Below, in pieces: positions 6,782 through 14,056 of a stretch of DNA of 14,156 bases. Both the position numbers and the translations under genes were made by a program. The stretch is from Verrucomicrobiales bacterium (GTDB lineage Bacteria > Verrucomicrobiota > Verrucomicrobiia > Verrucomicrobiales > DEV007): assembly GCA_002705125.1 (NCBI GenBank), contig PAHQ01000096.1, forward strand, positions 1 through 14,156, read 5' to 3'. The stretch's first letter is position 1, and each line of letters opens with the position of its first letter. The notes under the pieces are model-generated. The model saw only the letters and a program-made list of their open reading frames with translations, was not told where the DNA came from and ran no database searches.

Positions 6782-7306
6782 ATGTACTCTCAAGATGATA
6801 TACAATATGCCTTGGAGTTTACACAGGTTCTCTTAGAACCAGATCGACGAATAGACACATTTGGAAGCACCTCTTTTGAGTTCCACCTAATATCTGAGTT
6901 AATGGATAATGTGAATGAAACTCGTGTGAGGGAGGGGGTCATCCATGCAGATAGACCAACTATAATTAAGCCTGATCCTTACACTGAGTTAGAGTTTGAG
7001 GGCTTTGGAGAACAGGCTGAAGCGTTTACTCAATGGCTGCATGAAAATGCAGCGGACTTATCCATACTGAAATACGGTTTTAGTTTCAGAAAGGACAAGA
7101 TTCGAGAGGATGTCATCAGAGAGCCATTCAATGAGGTTAGGGATAAAGTGATAGCAAGAGCCAACGACAGCGCCAATCCCCTAGCTGCTGTAATTCATGG
7201 TGTTGATGATGCTTGGGAGATTTGTCTGTTAAAGTTTACGGTAGAAATGATTGGAAAATCACAAGGAATAAATGTTTTTGATTTCAAGCGTAGGGGCTTG
7301 TTGTAA
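6782..7306 (+). CDS. Conserved-looking soluble protein of unknown function
   Basis: A 174-aa protein with no signal peptide, membrane segment or motif I can name. It reads like a well-folded cytoplasmic protein with charged surface helices. Distinct blocks that could serve as family marks are EPDRRIDTFGSTSFEF (19-34), EGFGEQAEAFTQWL (72-85), LKYGFSFRK (95-103), GVDDAWEICLLKFTVEMI (139-156) and the C-terminal FDFKRRGLL (166-174). There are two Cys-poor halves and no zinc-ligand pattern. The start is ATG at 6782; no earlier in-frame start fits between the hairpin and this codon, and no Shine-Dalgarno sequence is seen. It is the first of three plus-strand genes with 16- and 18-base gaps ending in accA, so it is probably co-transcribed with them. 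I cannot assign a function. I am sure it is a gene. Confidence 0.8.
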   Translation: MYSQDDIQYALEFTQVLLEPDRRIDTFGSTSFEFHLISELMDNVNETRVREGVIHADRPTIIKPDPYTELEFEGFGEQAEAFTQWLHENAADLSILKYGFSFRKDKIREDVIREPFNEVRDKVIARANDSANPLAAVIHGVDDAWEICLLKFTVEMIGKSQGINVFDFKRRGLL

Positions 7307-7322
7307 ATTGAAATAGTCCAAA

Positions 7323-8174
7323 GTGAAAGTATATCTGCGACTTCTCTTTGCGTTTCTTGGAGTTGTATTCATTTTATTAACAGCTCTTTCGGTTAATTTT
7401 TTGTGGTCAGATAGGATTAAGCCAAAACAGCAACTGTTCGAAGAGGTAAAAAAACTAAAAAATATTCCAACTCAAAAAGTTGATTATGGCCTTCCTGTGT
7501 ACGACGAAGCCATATCTTTAATTCGAAACAAAGATATTCATAATGGAGTTTCTAAATTGCATGATTTATTAAAATTTTACCCAGAGTCAGACAAATGCAA
7601 TGAAGCTAATAGAATAATAGGTGAGTATAATTGTGATAGCATTTTTGCCAGATCAGACTCTGTTTTTAAATCTGAGTATGAAGTTAAAAGAGGGGACGCC
7701 CTGAATTCTATTGCTCAAACATTTGAATGCACTCCAGGTTATATTCTCAAAATTAACAGAAGATTGGGTACCAGCATACAACCAGGCGAAAGACTTGTTG
7801 TTTGTGATTTAAATTATTCTGTCATGATAAAGTTGACTGATTCTTATATTATTCTGAGGAATCAAGATGAAAAATTAATCAAAAAATATAAGATTAATCA
7901 GTTTAAGTTGCCGCAAGGTTGTCCTAATTCATTAGATACAAAGATAAAAGGCTTAGTAGTCGGTGATGGGGCTAAATTTATTTCCTTAGGTTCTAAAGAA
8001 TTTGCCTCCTCTTACAAACAAATTAGATTTGATAGACGAGGATTAAATATTTCTAAATTAAGCAATGATGCTGATGAAAATGCTTATTCCACAGGTTTTT
8101 TTGTATCTCAGGAGGACTTAGAAGAGTTGGCAATTTTACTAAAATCTGGCATTAATGTTTACATTAGAAAGTGA
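7323..8174 (+). CDS. Membrane-anchored LysM protein with a degenerate YkuD (L,D-transpeptidase-like) domain
   Basis: A 283-aa protein with an N-terminal membrane anchor or uncleaved signal (about 5-26). A short helical, TPR-like section follows (58-100), then a LysM domain (119-161: YEVKRGDALNSIAQTF, then ILKINRRLG, then IQPGERLVV) that would bind peptidoglycan glycans in the periplasm. Residues 165-283 resemble a YkuD fold. VMIKLTDSYIILRNQDEKLI looks like its first strands, and STGFFVSQEDLEELAILLKS followed by GINVYI lines up with the family's C-terminal 'S-x-G-C-I-R ... ED-ELF ... GT-V-I' block. The catalytic Cys and Arg are replaced (S256-T-G-F-F-V261) and the 'HGT' histidine is not seen. 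It is therefore probably not an active transpeptidase. The start is GTG at 7323; there is no internal ATG before the LysM domain. It lies between the 174-aa protein and accA. Confidence 0.8.
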   Translation: MKVYLRLLFAFLGVVFILLTALSVNFLWSDRIKPKQQLFEEVKKLKNIPTQKVDYGLPVYDEAISLIRNKDIHNGVSKLHDLLKFYPESDKCNEANRIIGEYNCDSIFARSDSVFKSEYEVKRGDALNSIAQTFECTPGYILKINRRLGTSIQPGERLVVCDLNYSVMIKLTDSYIILRNQDEKLIKKYKINQFKLPQGCPNSLDTKIKGLVVGDGAKFISLGSKEFASSYKQIRFDRRGLNISKLSNDADENAYSTGFFVSQEDLEELAILLKSGINVYIRK

Positions 8175-8192
8175 ATTTTAAGAGAATCAAAG

Positions 8193-9038
8193 ATGGCAAC
8201 GAAGAAAAGCACAAAGAAAAAAATAGCATCAAAGAAAGCTCAAATTTCATCTTGGAAAAGGGTCGAATTAGCAAGACACCCAAAGAGACCGATGATGTTG
8301 GATTATGTTGCTTCGTGTTTTGATGACTTTATGGAAATTCACGGAGATAGACACATCGGTGATGATGGTGCTATGCCTGCAGGTTTGGCAAGAATTGATG
8401 GTATCAAATGTATGGTCATAGGCCATGAAAAGGGTCGTGAAACCAATGAAAAATTAAGAAGAAATTTTGGTTGCGCAGGTCCTGAGGGATATAGAAAAGC
8501 TTTACGAATGATGCGTTTCGCAGAAAAGTTTAAACTCCCAATTATTTCCATTATTGACACGCCAGGCGCTTACCCAGGAGTAGAGGCAGAAGAAAGAAAC
8601 ATAGCTGAATCGATTGCCTTTAATCTAAGAGAGATGATTTTACTTCGAACTCCAATAGTTGCTGTTGTTATTGGTGAGGGTGGTTCTGGCGGAGCTTTAG
8701 GTATAGGAATAGCAGATAAAGTAATGATGATGGAAAATTCATACTATTCTGTAATTAGTCCAGAGGGATGTGCTGCTATTTTATGGAAAGATCGTAAATA
8801 TGCTCCAGATGCAGCAAACGCAATGAAATTAGATGCACGAAGCTTAAAAAGATTAGGTGTCATTGATAAGATCATAAAAGAGCCGATGCATGGTGCTCAT
8901 ACAAATCCGACTGCGACTTCAAAAACTTTAAAATCTAACATTTTAGAGGAGATCAAATCTCTTTCGACTGAGTCGATGGATAAAATCCTTGAGGATAGGT
9001 ATAAAAAGTATCGAAGAATTGGAGAGTTTATAAATTAG
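8193..9038 (+). CDS. accA: Acetyl-CoA carboxylase carboxyltransferase, alpha subunit
   Basis: A 281-aa AccA. With AccD it forms the carboxyltransferase that moves the carboxyl group from biotin (on AccB) to acetyl-CoA, giving malonyl-CoA for fatty-acid synthesis. The clear marks are ELARHPKRP (25-33), FMEIHGDR (46-53), IDTPGAYPGVEAEERN (121-136), the oxyanion-type GEGGSGGALG (161-170) and SVISPEGCAAILW (186-198). The protein is shorter than the 319-aa E. coli enzyme: about 40 residues of the N-terminal helical region are missing, replaced by a lysine-rich start (KKSTKKKIASKK, 4-15). A stop codon 18 bases upstream in the same frame shows that this is not a wrong start choice. A weak AAGAG lies 8 bases before the ATG. 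accD is not in the window. The 3' end overlaps the convergent panB by 11 bases. Confidence 0.97.
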   Translation: MATKKSTKKKIASKKAQISSWKRVELARHPKRPMMLDYVASCFDDFMEIHGDRHIGDDGAMPAGLARIDGIKCMVIGHEKGRETNEKLRRNFGCAGPEGYRKALRMMRFAEKFKLPIISIIDTPGAYPGVEAEERNIAESIAFNLREMILLRTPIVAVVIGEGGSGGALGIGIADKVMMMENSYYSVISPEGCAAILWKDRKYAPDAANAMKLDARSLKRLGVIDKIIKEPMHGAHTNPTATSKTLKSNILEEIKSLSTESMDKILEDRYKKYRRIGEFIN

Positions 9039-9804
9039 TTTCATCTAAAGTCGATGATCTGAATGCACTGACAGCATCTCTTATGTCTTGAGCTATTGAA
9101 CAATAGGGTTTGGCAAATGGTGGTATGAACCAAGGGTAAGATCCAATGATATCATTAATAACTCTTATTTCTCCATTACAAAAATCACCTGCTCCTATGC
9201 CGATTGTTGGGATTTTAAGTGATTCAGTCACATTTTTTGCTAAATCACTTTCTACGCTTTCCAGAATAATTGCTGAAACTCCGACATCTTGAAGTAGCTT
9301 GGCATCACGTTTGATTTCCATCTTTTCTGATTCTGTTTTACCTTTCTTCTTGTAATATTTTTCTTCTTTTATTGATTGTGGTAGAAATCCTAAGTGGCCA
9401 ATGACAGGTATATTGTTTTGAATTAGTGTTTTAATTTGAGGGATTACATTGGACCCTCCTTCAAGTTTCACGCCATGTGCACCGGCTTCTAATAAAAGTT
9501 TCGCATTAGTAAGAGCAGATTCTGAGGTCTCATAAGATCTGTATGGCATGTCAGTAATTAGGAGGGACTGTTTAACACCATTGCTGCATGCAATAGTATG
9601 ATTAATCATCATTTCCATCGTTACTTTGGTAGTATCAGTGTGACCAAAAACCATCATTCCAAGTGAATCCCCGACAAGTATTATATCTATACTTGATTCA
9701 TCTAAAATTCTTGCAGTGGGGTAATCATACGCAGTCAAAGCACAAATTCTTGACGAAGTTTTTAAGTCAATGAAAGAGTCTGGTTTAGCTTTGTTGGGAA
9801 TCAC
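9028..9804 (-). CDS. panB: 3-methyl-2-oxobutanoate hydroxymethyltransferase
   Basis: A 258-aa (beta/alpha)8-barrel enzyme that transfers a hydroxymethyl group from 5,10-methylene-THF to alpha-ketoisovalerate, giving ketopantoate, the first committed step to pantothenate and CoA. Family residues are in place: VGDSLGMMVFGH (44-55) with metal-binding D46, TDMPYRSYE (84-92) with D85, KLEGG (113-117) with K113 and E115, GHLGFLPQS (136-144), E182 in ILESV, and IGIGAG (201-206). The start is GTG at 9804, 12 bases after folK; no Met codon lies before the catalytic region, so no later start is reasonable. It is the last gene of the trpA-led operon, and its position next to folK puts a folate-using enzyme beside a folate-making one. 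panC and panD are not in the window. Confidence 0.96.
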   Translation of the reverse strand: MIPNKAKPDSFIDLKTSSRICALTAYDYPTARILDESSIDIILVGDSLGMMVFGHTDTTKVTMEMMINHTIACSNGVKQSLLITDMPYRSYETSESALTNAKLLLEAGAHGVKLEGGSNVIPQIKTLIQNNIPVIGHLGFLPQSIKEEKYYKKKGKTESEKMEIKRDAKLLQDVGVSAIILESVESDLAKNVTESLKIPTIGIGAGDFCNGEIRVINDIIGSYPWFIPPFAKPYCSIAQDIRDAVSAFRSSTLDETNL

Positions 9805-9816
9805 TTTATTGGGTTT

Positions 9817-10341
9817 CTACCACTTAGTATGAACAATCTTCAATGGAGGTTCTGTAGAATCTAAATTTCTCAGAAGATGTATGATTGATTTAGTTTTATC
9901 AGGTAAAATGAAGTTAGGTTTAATTGATGCTAAAGGTTCAAGAACAAAGCGACGGCAGGAAATTCTTGGGTGTGGAATTGTGAGGTCTTTACTTTTTATT
10001 TTAATATTGTCTGCGTAAAGAATATCAAGATCAATATATCTAGGAGAATTTTTTTCCCTGGTTTCAGGTCGGCCTAAAGTTGATTCGATAGATATACACA
10101 ATTTAAGTACTTCTTCAGGAGTCTTATCAAAGTTCATTTCTGCAACCGCATTTAGAAATGCCCCAGAAGACTTAGTACAATTAACGGGTGTAGTTTCATA
10201 AACGCTTGAGAAAATGCACTCGGAAGGATTAGTACAGTTATTAAGTAGTAGCGCTTTAGATGTTGTTAAGTTATTTAAGCGGTCTCCAAGATTTGAACCA
10301 AATGCAATAGCATATTTCTTGATCTGTTGATTGATTTTCAA
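9817..10341 (-). CDS. folK: 2-amino-4-hydroxy-6-hydroxymethyldihydropteridine pyrophosphokinase (HPPK)
   Basis: A 174-aa HPPK, which transfers pyrophosphate from ATP to 6-hydroxymethyl-dihydropterin in folate synthesis. The N-terminal strand AIAFGSNLGDR (11-21) and the family signature KNSPRYIDLDIL (97-108), with metal-binding D104 and D106, are clear, as is IPHPR (122-126). The length is normal. The start is TTG at 10341, overlapping the dapB TGA as TTGA, which suggests translational coupling. No ATG or GTG lies between it and the conserved glycine-rich strand, so TTG is well supported. folP and folB are absent nearby. Confidence 0.95.
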   Translation of the reverse strand: MKINQQIKKYAIAFGSNLGDRLNNLTTSKALLLNNCTNPSECIFSSVYETTPVNCTKSSGAFLNAVAEMNFDKTPEEVLKLCISIESTLGRPETREKNSPRYIDLDILYADNIKIKSKDLTIPHPRISCRRFVLEPLASIKPNFILPDKTKSIIHLLRNLDSTEPPLKIVHTKW

Positions 10342-11081
10342 TTCAGTTCGAGGACGTCCTGCATGTCATAGAGACCAGGATCTTTATTGGTTAGCCATTT
10401 CGCTGCATGAAGTGAGCCGTTGGCAAAAGTGTTTCGACTAGATGCTTTATGAGTAAGCTCTACACGTTCACCTTCATTTGCATATATAACAGTATGATCT
10501 CCAACAACGTCACCGCCTCGGATTGAGTGCATTCCGATTTCTTTCATTTTCCTTTTTCCGACAATGCCTTCTCTGCCGTGGGCGGTATCATTAGAATAAG
10601 ACACATTGGACGCCTTAGCTAAGATTTCGCCAAGGCGTCTAGCTGTTCCACTTGGAGCATCAATTTTCAATCGGTGATGCATCTCTACAACCTCAAGATC
10701 AAAGTCATCACCTAATATCTCAGCAGTTTTTCGTGTTAACCAAAATAGTGTATTAACTCCAATACTAAAGTTTGGGGCCATGACAATTGGAATCTCAAGA
10801 GATGAATTATTAATTATATTTAGTTCATCTTCGGAGTGTCCGGTAGTGCCCATGACTATAGACTTACCATTGTTTACACAAAGAGTGACTAACTCCTCTG
10901 TATAAGAATGTGTGCTAAAATCGATAATCGTATCACAGTTGTCGATGTGATTAGCTAAGGAATCACCGACATCAATTTTCTCAGTTATTTTTATAAGTTG
11001 GTGATTAGGAGCGCAGTCTATTATGGCTTTCCCCATTCTTCCGTTGCATCCAGTAACAAGAATTTTGATTGGTTTAGTCAT
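10338..11081 (-). CDS. dapB: 4-hydroxy-tetrahydrodipicolinate reductase
   Basis: A 247-aa NAD(P)H-dependent reductase converting the DapA product to tetrahydrodipicolinate in lysine and diaminopimelate synthesis. The nucleotide-binding loop GCNGRMGKA (11-19) starts the protein. VMGTTG (76-81) and the APNFSIGVN block (102-110) follow. The catalytic and substrate-binding stretch EMHHRLKIDAPSGTA (133-147) contains the His pair H135/H136 and K139. It is somewhat shorter than the 273-aa E. coli enzyme but within the family range. Its ATG follows directly on the dapA stop (TAAATG), and its own stop overlaps folK, so it depends on coupling or read-through from upstream. It acts on the product of its neighbour dapA. 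Confidence 0.96.
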   Translation of the reverse strand: MTKPIKILVTGCNGRMGKAIIDCAPNHQLIKITEKIDVGDSLANHIDNCDTIIDFSTHSYTEELVTLCVNNGKSIVMGTTGHSEDELNIINNSSLEIPIVMAPNFSIGVNTLFWLTRKTAEILGDDFDLEVVEMHHRLKIDAPSGTARRLGEILAKASNVSYSNDTAHGREGIVGKRKMKEIGMHSIRGGDVVGDHTVIYANEGERVELTHKASSRNTFANGSLHAAKWLTNKDPGLYDMQDVLELN

Positions 11082-11969
11082 TTAATTATTGGAAAGTAGA
11101 TTGAGTTCAGCAAGTAAATTGACAAGTTCTGACTTATTAGCCTCGTTTAGGCCTACAAGTGGTAACCTAAGCTCGTTAGTTGACATCTCACATAGAGCCA
11201 TGGCTTCTTTTATAGGTATGGGATTAGTGTCTAAACTTAACAACCCTTGAAAAAGAGGTTGGCAGAAAGCGTTTATGTTTTCTGCTTCAGCTATTTTATT
11301 GTTTAATAGGCAATCTACTAATTCTGATAGCTTTTTGGGTATTATGTTTGATGCAACACTGACTACTCCGATTGCTCCATTTTTTATAAATTCAACTGTT
11401 AACGCGTCATCGCCACTTAATATTTCATATTTCTGAGGTAAAGCTTTCCTTATTTCCATTACCCTTGATTTATTTCCTCCCGCTTCCTTCATTGCTATAA
11501 TATTGGGGCAATCTGAATGAAGCCTTAGTTGAGTCTCTACAGTAATTTCGATTACCGATCTTCCTGGAATACTATACAGCATAATAGGTAAATCGGTCTC
11601 TTTTGCAATTGATTTGTAATGTTGATAGAGACCTTCTTGGGAGGGTTTGTTGTAGTAAGGACAGACTAATAAGGCTGCATCTGCACCAGCCTCTTGTGCA
11701 TATTGTGTCATGATTATGGCTTCACGAGTAGAGTTAGATCCCGTTCCGGCAATGACCTTACCCTTTCCACCAGCAACCTGAACTGAAAGCTCTATAATTC
11801 TTTTGTGTTCAGCATTAGTGAGTGTTGGAGATTCTCCAGTGGTTCCGCATGGAACTATACCGGAAATATTATTATTAAATTGATTGTTAATTATTTCAAT
11901 GAGTGAATCTTCGTCAATTTTACCATCAACGAAGGGTGTGATTAAAGCTGTATGTACTCCTTCAAACAT
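11082..11969 (-). CDS. dapA: 4-hydroxy-tetrahydrodipicolinate synthase
   Basis: A 295-aa TIM-barrel aldolase that condenses pyruvate with aspartate semialdehyde. The Schiff-base lysine is K161 in IIAMKEAGG (157-165). The substrate loop GTTGESPTL (42-50) and the catalytic tyrosine of LYSIPGR (131-137, Y132) are present, and CPYYNKPSQEG (103-113) holds the second-subunit tyrosine. The family usually has Asn where this protein has Ser133 (YN-PGR), a mild change. The length is standard. The ATG at 11969 overlaps the end of dapF by 8 bases. Together with dapF and dapB, this operon holds three steps of the same pathway, which supplies both lysine and the peptidoglycan cross-linking residue. Confidence 0.97.
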   Translation of the reverse strand: MFEGVHTALITPFVDGKIDEDSLIEIINNQFNNNISGIVPCGTTGESPTLTNAEHKRIIELSVQVAGGKGKVIAGTGSNSTREAIIMTQYAQEAGADAALLVCPYYNKPSQEGLYQHYKSIAKETDLPIMLYSIPGRSVIEITVETQLRLHSDCPNIIAMKEAGGNKSRVMEIRKALPQKYEILSGDDALTVEFIKNGAIGVVSVASNIIPKKLSELVDCLLNNKIAEAENINAFCQPLFQGLLSLDTNPIPIKEAMALCEMSTNELRLPLVGLNEANKSELVNLLAELNLLSNN

Positions 11970-12765
11970 AAATTTTCCCTTTAAATACTGTTATTGCAGG
12001 CCCCGTTAGTGTAACGTTGCTGTAATGGTTTTCTTTATAGTTCCATGATACTTCTAATGTGTCGCCTCCCTTAACGTTTACATTAACTGGTGGCTTAATG
12101 CCATTGAGTTGATGATATATAAGCGCACTCGCGACCATTCCTGTTCCGCAGGCTAATGTTTCATCTTCAACTCCTCTCTCATATGTTCTAATAGTCAAGG
12201 TGTCACTTTCATCAATTTGAACAAAATTGACATTAGTGCCTGCAGGAGAAAATAGACTGTGGTTTCTGACATATGACCCTAGAGATTTCAGATCGACTTG
12301 GCTCACAGTATCTTCAATAACTACGGCATGCGGAACGCCAGTATTTATAGAATGAATACTTTTACTCGAATCATTAATCGTAATTTCTTGATTTAGATTT
12401 AAGTCAAAGGGTCGGCTCAATTTTATTTGAACTAGATCACCTTTAATTTTGGCTGAAATCATACCAGCGACCGTCTCTATATCCATATTATGATTAGCTT
12501 TGCCGTCACAATCAAAAACAAACCGAGCAAAGCATCGAGCACCGTTACCACACATTTCAGCCTCCCCGCCGTCAGCATTGTAATAACGCATTTTGTAATC
12601 TCCATCATTCTCAGCAGATTCAACACTCATAAAACCATCGGCGCCAATTCCTCTATTTCTATCACATAAAAAAGAAATAGTTTCTTGGCTGTAATTAGTT
12701 TTGTTTATTCTGTTATCAGTTATAACAAAATCGTTTCCAGCCCCATTCATTTTTGTAAATTCCAT
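11962..12765 (-). CDS. dapF: Diaminopimelate epimerase
   Basis: A 267-aa PLP-independent epimerase that converts LL- to meso-diaminopimelate, using two cysteines as acid and base. Both are visible: C72 in GGEAEMCGNGARCF (66-79) and C206 in DETLACGTG (201-209). The start MEFTKMNGAGNDFV matches the family well, fixing the ATG at 12765. GIGADGF (39-45) and GVPHAVV (143-149) are further marks. The length is normal. It lies 12 bases downstream of trpA and overlaps dapA by 8 bases. Confidence 0.97.
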   Translation of the reverse strand: MEFTKMNGAGNDFVITDNRINKTNYSQETISFLCDRNRGIGADGFMSVESAENDGDYKMRYYNADGGEAEMCGNGARCFARFVFDCDGKANHNMDIETVAGMISAKIKGDLVQIKLSRPFDLNLNQEITINDSSKSIHSINTGVPHAVVIEDTVSQVDLKSLGSYVRNHSLFSPAGTNVNFVQIDESDTLTIRTYERGVEDETLACGTGMVASALIYHQLNGIKPPVNVNVKGGDTLEVSWNYKENHYSNVTLTGPAITVFKGKIYV

Positions 12766-12777
12766 TGTAATATATAT

Positions 12778-13581
12778 CTAAATATTTTTTGTAGCTTCAA
12801 TTATAGGAGTTACGAATTTTCTGAGCTCATTTCCTAACTCTTCAGACTCGTTGTTTTTAGATATAAAATCTACTATTGCGCTGCCAACTACAACGCCATC
12901 AGCAAGTTTGGCAACGGTGCTGGCTTGCTCAGGTGTAGAAATTCCAAAGCCTACAACTAGAGGTAGGTCTGTTAAATCTTTTAAATTATTCACTTGTTGA
13001 TCAAGGTTATCGTTAAGTTTCGTTTGTTTTCCGGTTACGCCTTCTCTAGAAACATAATAAATAAAACCATTAGCGTTATCTGATATTTCTTTAATTCTAT
13101 TATTAGGTGTAGTAGGCGCGATAAGCCTAATTGGAACAAGTTCATGTTGTTCACAAAGCTCATTGTTAATTTTTTGCTCATCAGGAGGTAAATCTAATAT
13201 TAAAATACCATCCGCACCATGCGAAGCCGCTTCTTTGTGAAATTCCTCGAATCCATAATTATAAATAGGATTTAAATAAGTAAAAATAACAATAGGGGTA
13301 TTAGAATTTTGCCTAAAAGCTTTAATGAGATTAAGCGTTTTACCAACATCCATCCCTGCATTTAGAGCTCTGGCGGATGCCATTTGGTTTACTATTCCAT
13401 CCGCTAAGGGGTCTGAAAAAGGAACGCCTATCTCTATAATATCAGCTCCTGCGTTGTCCAAGGCTATCATTGATTCTAAAGATTTGTGATAATCGGGATC
13501 ACCTGCGCAGATATAAGCAACAAATGCCGATTTTTTTGCCGATTTTAGCTCTTTAAATTTATCGCTGATTCGATTGCTCAT
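12778..13581 (-). CDS. trpA: Tryptophan synthase alpha chain
   Basis: A 267-aa TIM-barrel protein that splits indole-3-glycerol phosphate into indole and glyceraldehyde-3-phosphate, passing indole to TrpB. The catalytic acids are E50 in DIIEIGVPFSDPLADG (47-62), where D61 is the second one. YYVSREGVTG (175-184) is the phosphate-side loop, and VGFGIS (209-214) and VVVGSAIV (226-233) complete the barrel. The length is standard. It is the first gene of the six-gene minus-strand operon. Unusually, trpB is not adjacent, so the alpha subunit is expressed with lysine, folate and pantothenate genes. No leader peptide with tandem Trp codons is seen upstream, so attenuation of the classic type is unlikely. 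Confidence 0.96.
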   Translation of the reverse strand: MSNRISDKFKELKSAKKSAFVAYICAGDPDYHKSLESMIALDNAGADIIEIGVPFSDPLADGIVNQMASARALNAGMDVGKTLNLIKAFRQNSNTPIVIFTYLNPIYNYGFEEFHKEAASHGADGILILDLPPDEQKINNELCEQHELVPIRLIAPTTPNNRIKEISDNANGFIYYVSREGVTGKQTKLNDNLDQQVNNLKDLTDLPLVVGFGISTPEQASTVAKLADGVVVGSAIVDFISKNNESEELGNELRKFVTPIIEATKNI

Positions 13582-13640
13582 TAATTTTAGAAGGAAGTTG
13601 TTAGCAGATTTTAGCTACATGGTTGTTAAGTTAAATTAGG

Positions 13641-13668
13641 AGATTATTACTTGTAGCCACTATATCAA
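13641..13668 (-). promoter_or_regulatory. Candidate trpA promoter
   Basis: On the minus strand, TTGATA (13668-13663), 16 bases, then TAATCT (13646-13641). Transcription would begin near 13634, giving a leader of about 53 bases before the trpA ATG. A perfect TATAAT farther out (13766-13761) is an alternative with a long leader. Both are by eye only. Confidence 0.25.
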
Positions 13669-14024
13669 CCAAATGAAGCCAGATAATAACTCATATAATC
13701 ACTTTTTTAATCAATTTATTGTACCAATAACTTGGAAATATGTGTTGTAGGAATTAACTAATTATATTGCATATAAGTCATTTTTTTTACCAAATTTCAA
13801 AATTTTTTATTATAAGAGTTTTTTATATTTAGTTGTCTCAAATAACGCACTTCGAAAAAATGCTGTTTATATAGATGATAAAGATGATATAAGGAGAAAC
13901 ATCTAAAAATTTCTGATATTTTTTTTTAAAAAATATAATTTTATTTCATTAATTGGCTTCATTTTAAAAAATCAAAAATGCATGTAATTCGTATTTTTTA
14001 AGGCATTTTACTGCTTTTTAGCTG

Positions 14025-14056
14025 TTGACCTTTCCTAGATTCGGTTAAGTTATGAT
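14025..14056 (+). promoter_or_regulatory. Candidate promoter of the right-edge gene
   Basis: TTGACC (14025-14030) and TATGAT (14051-14056) are good -35 and -10 words, but they are 20 bases apart, longer than the usual 17. The AT-rich stretch just upstream could help as an UP-type element. The leader would be about 53 bases and contains AAAGGAGA at 14073-14080, 35 bases before the ATG and too far to act as a normal ribosome binding site. Confidence 0.4.

Noticed and set aside
7323-8174. Calling the LysM protein an active L,D-transpeptidase
   Set aside because: The catalytic Cys motif is replaced by Phe-Phe and no HGT-type histidine is visible, so only a degenerate domain is claimed.
8193-9038. 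AccA truncated by frameshift or wrong start
   Set aside because: An in-frame stop lies 18 bases upstream, there is no AccA-like sequence before it, and the Lys-rich start is in frame with an intact core.
13673-13750. 25-aa plus-strand ORF (ATG 13673, stop 13748) in the intergenic region
   Set aside because: No ribosome binding site, composition typical of random AT-rich DNA, and no promoter fitting it.
13582-13800. trp attenuator with leader peptide before trpA
   Set aside because: No minus-strand short ORF with tandem Trp codons and no terminator hairpin with a T-run before trpA.
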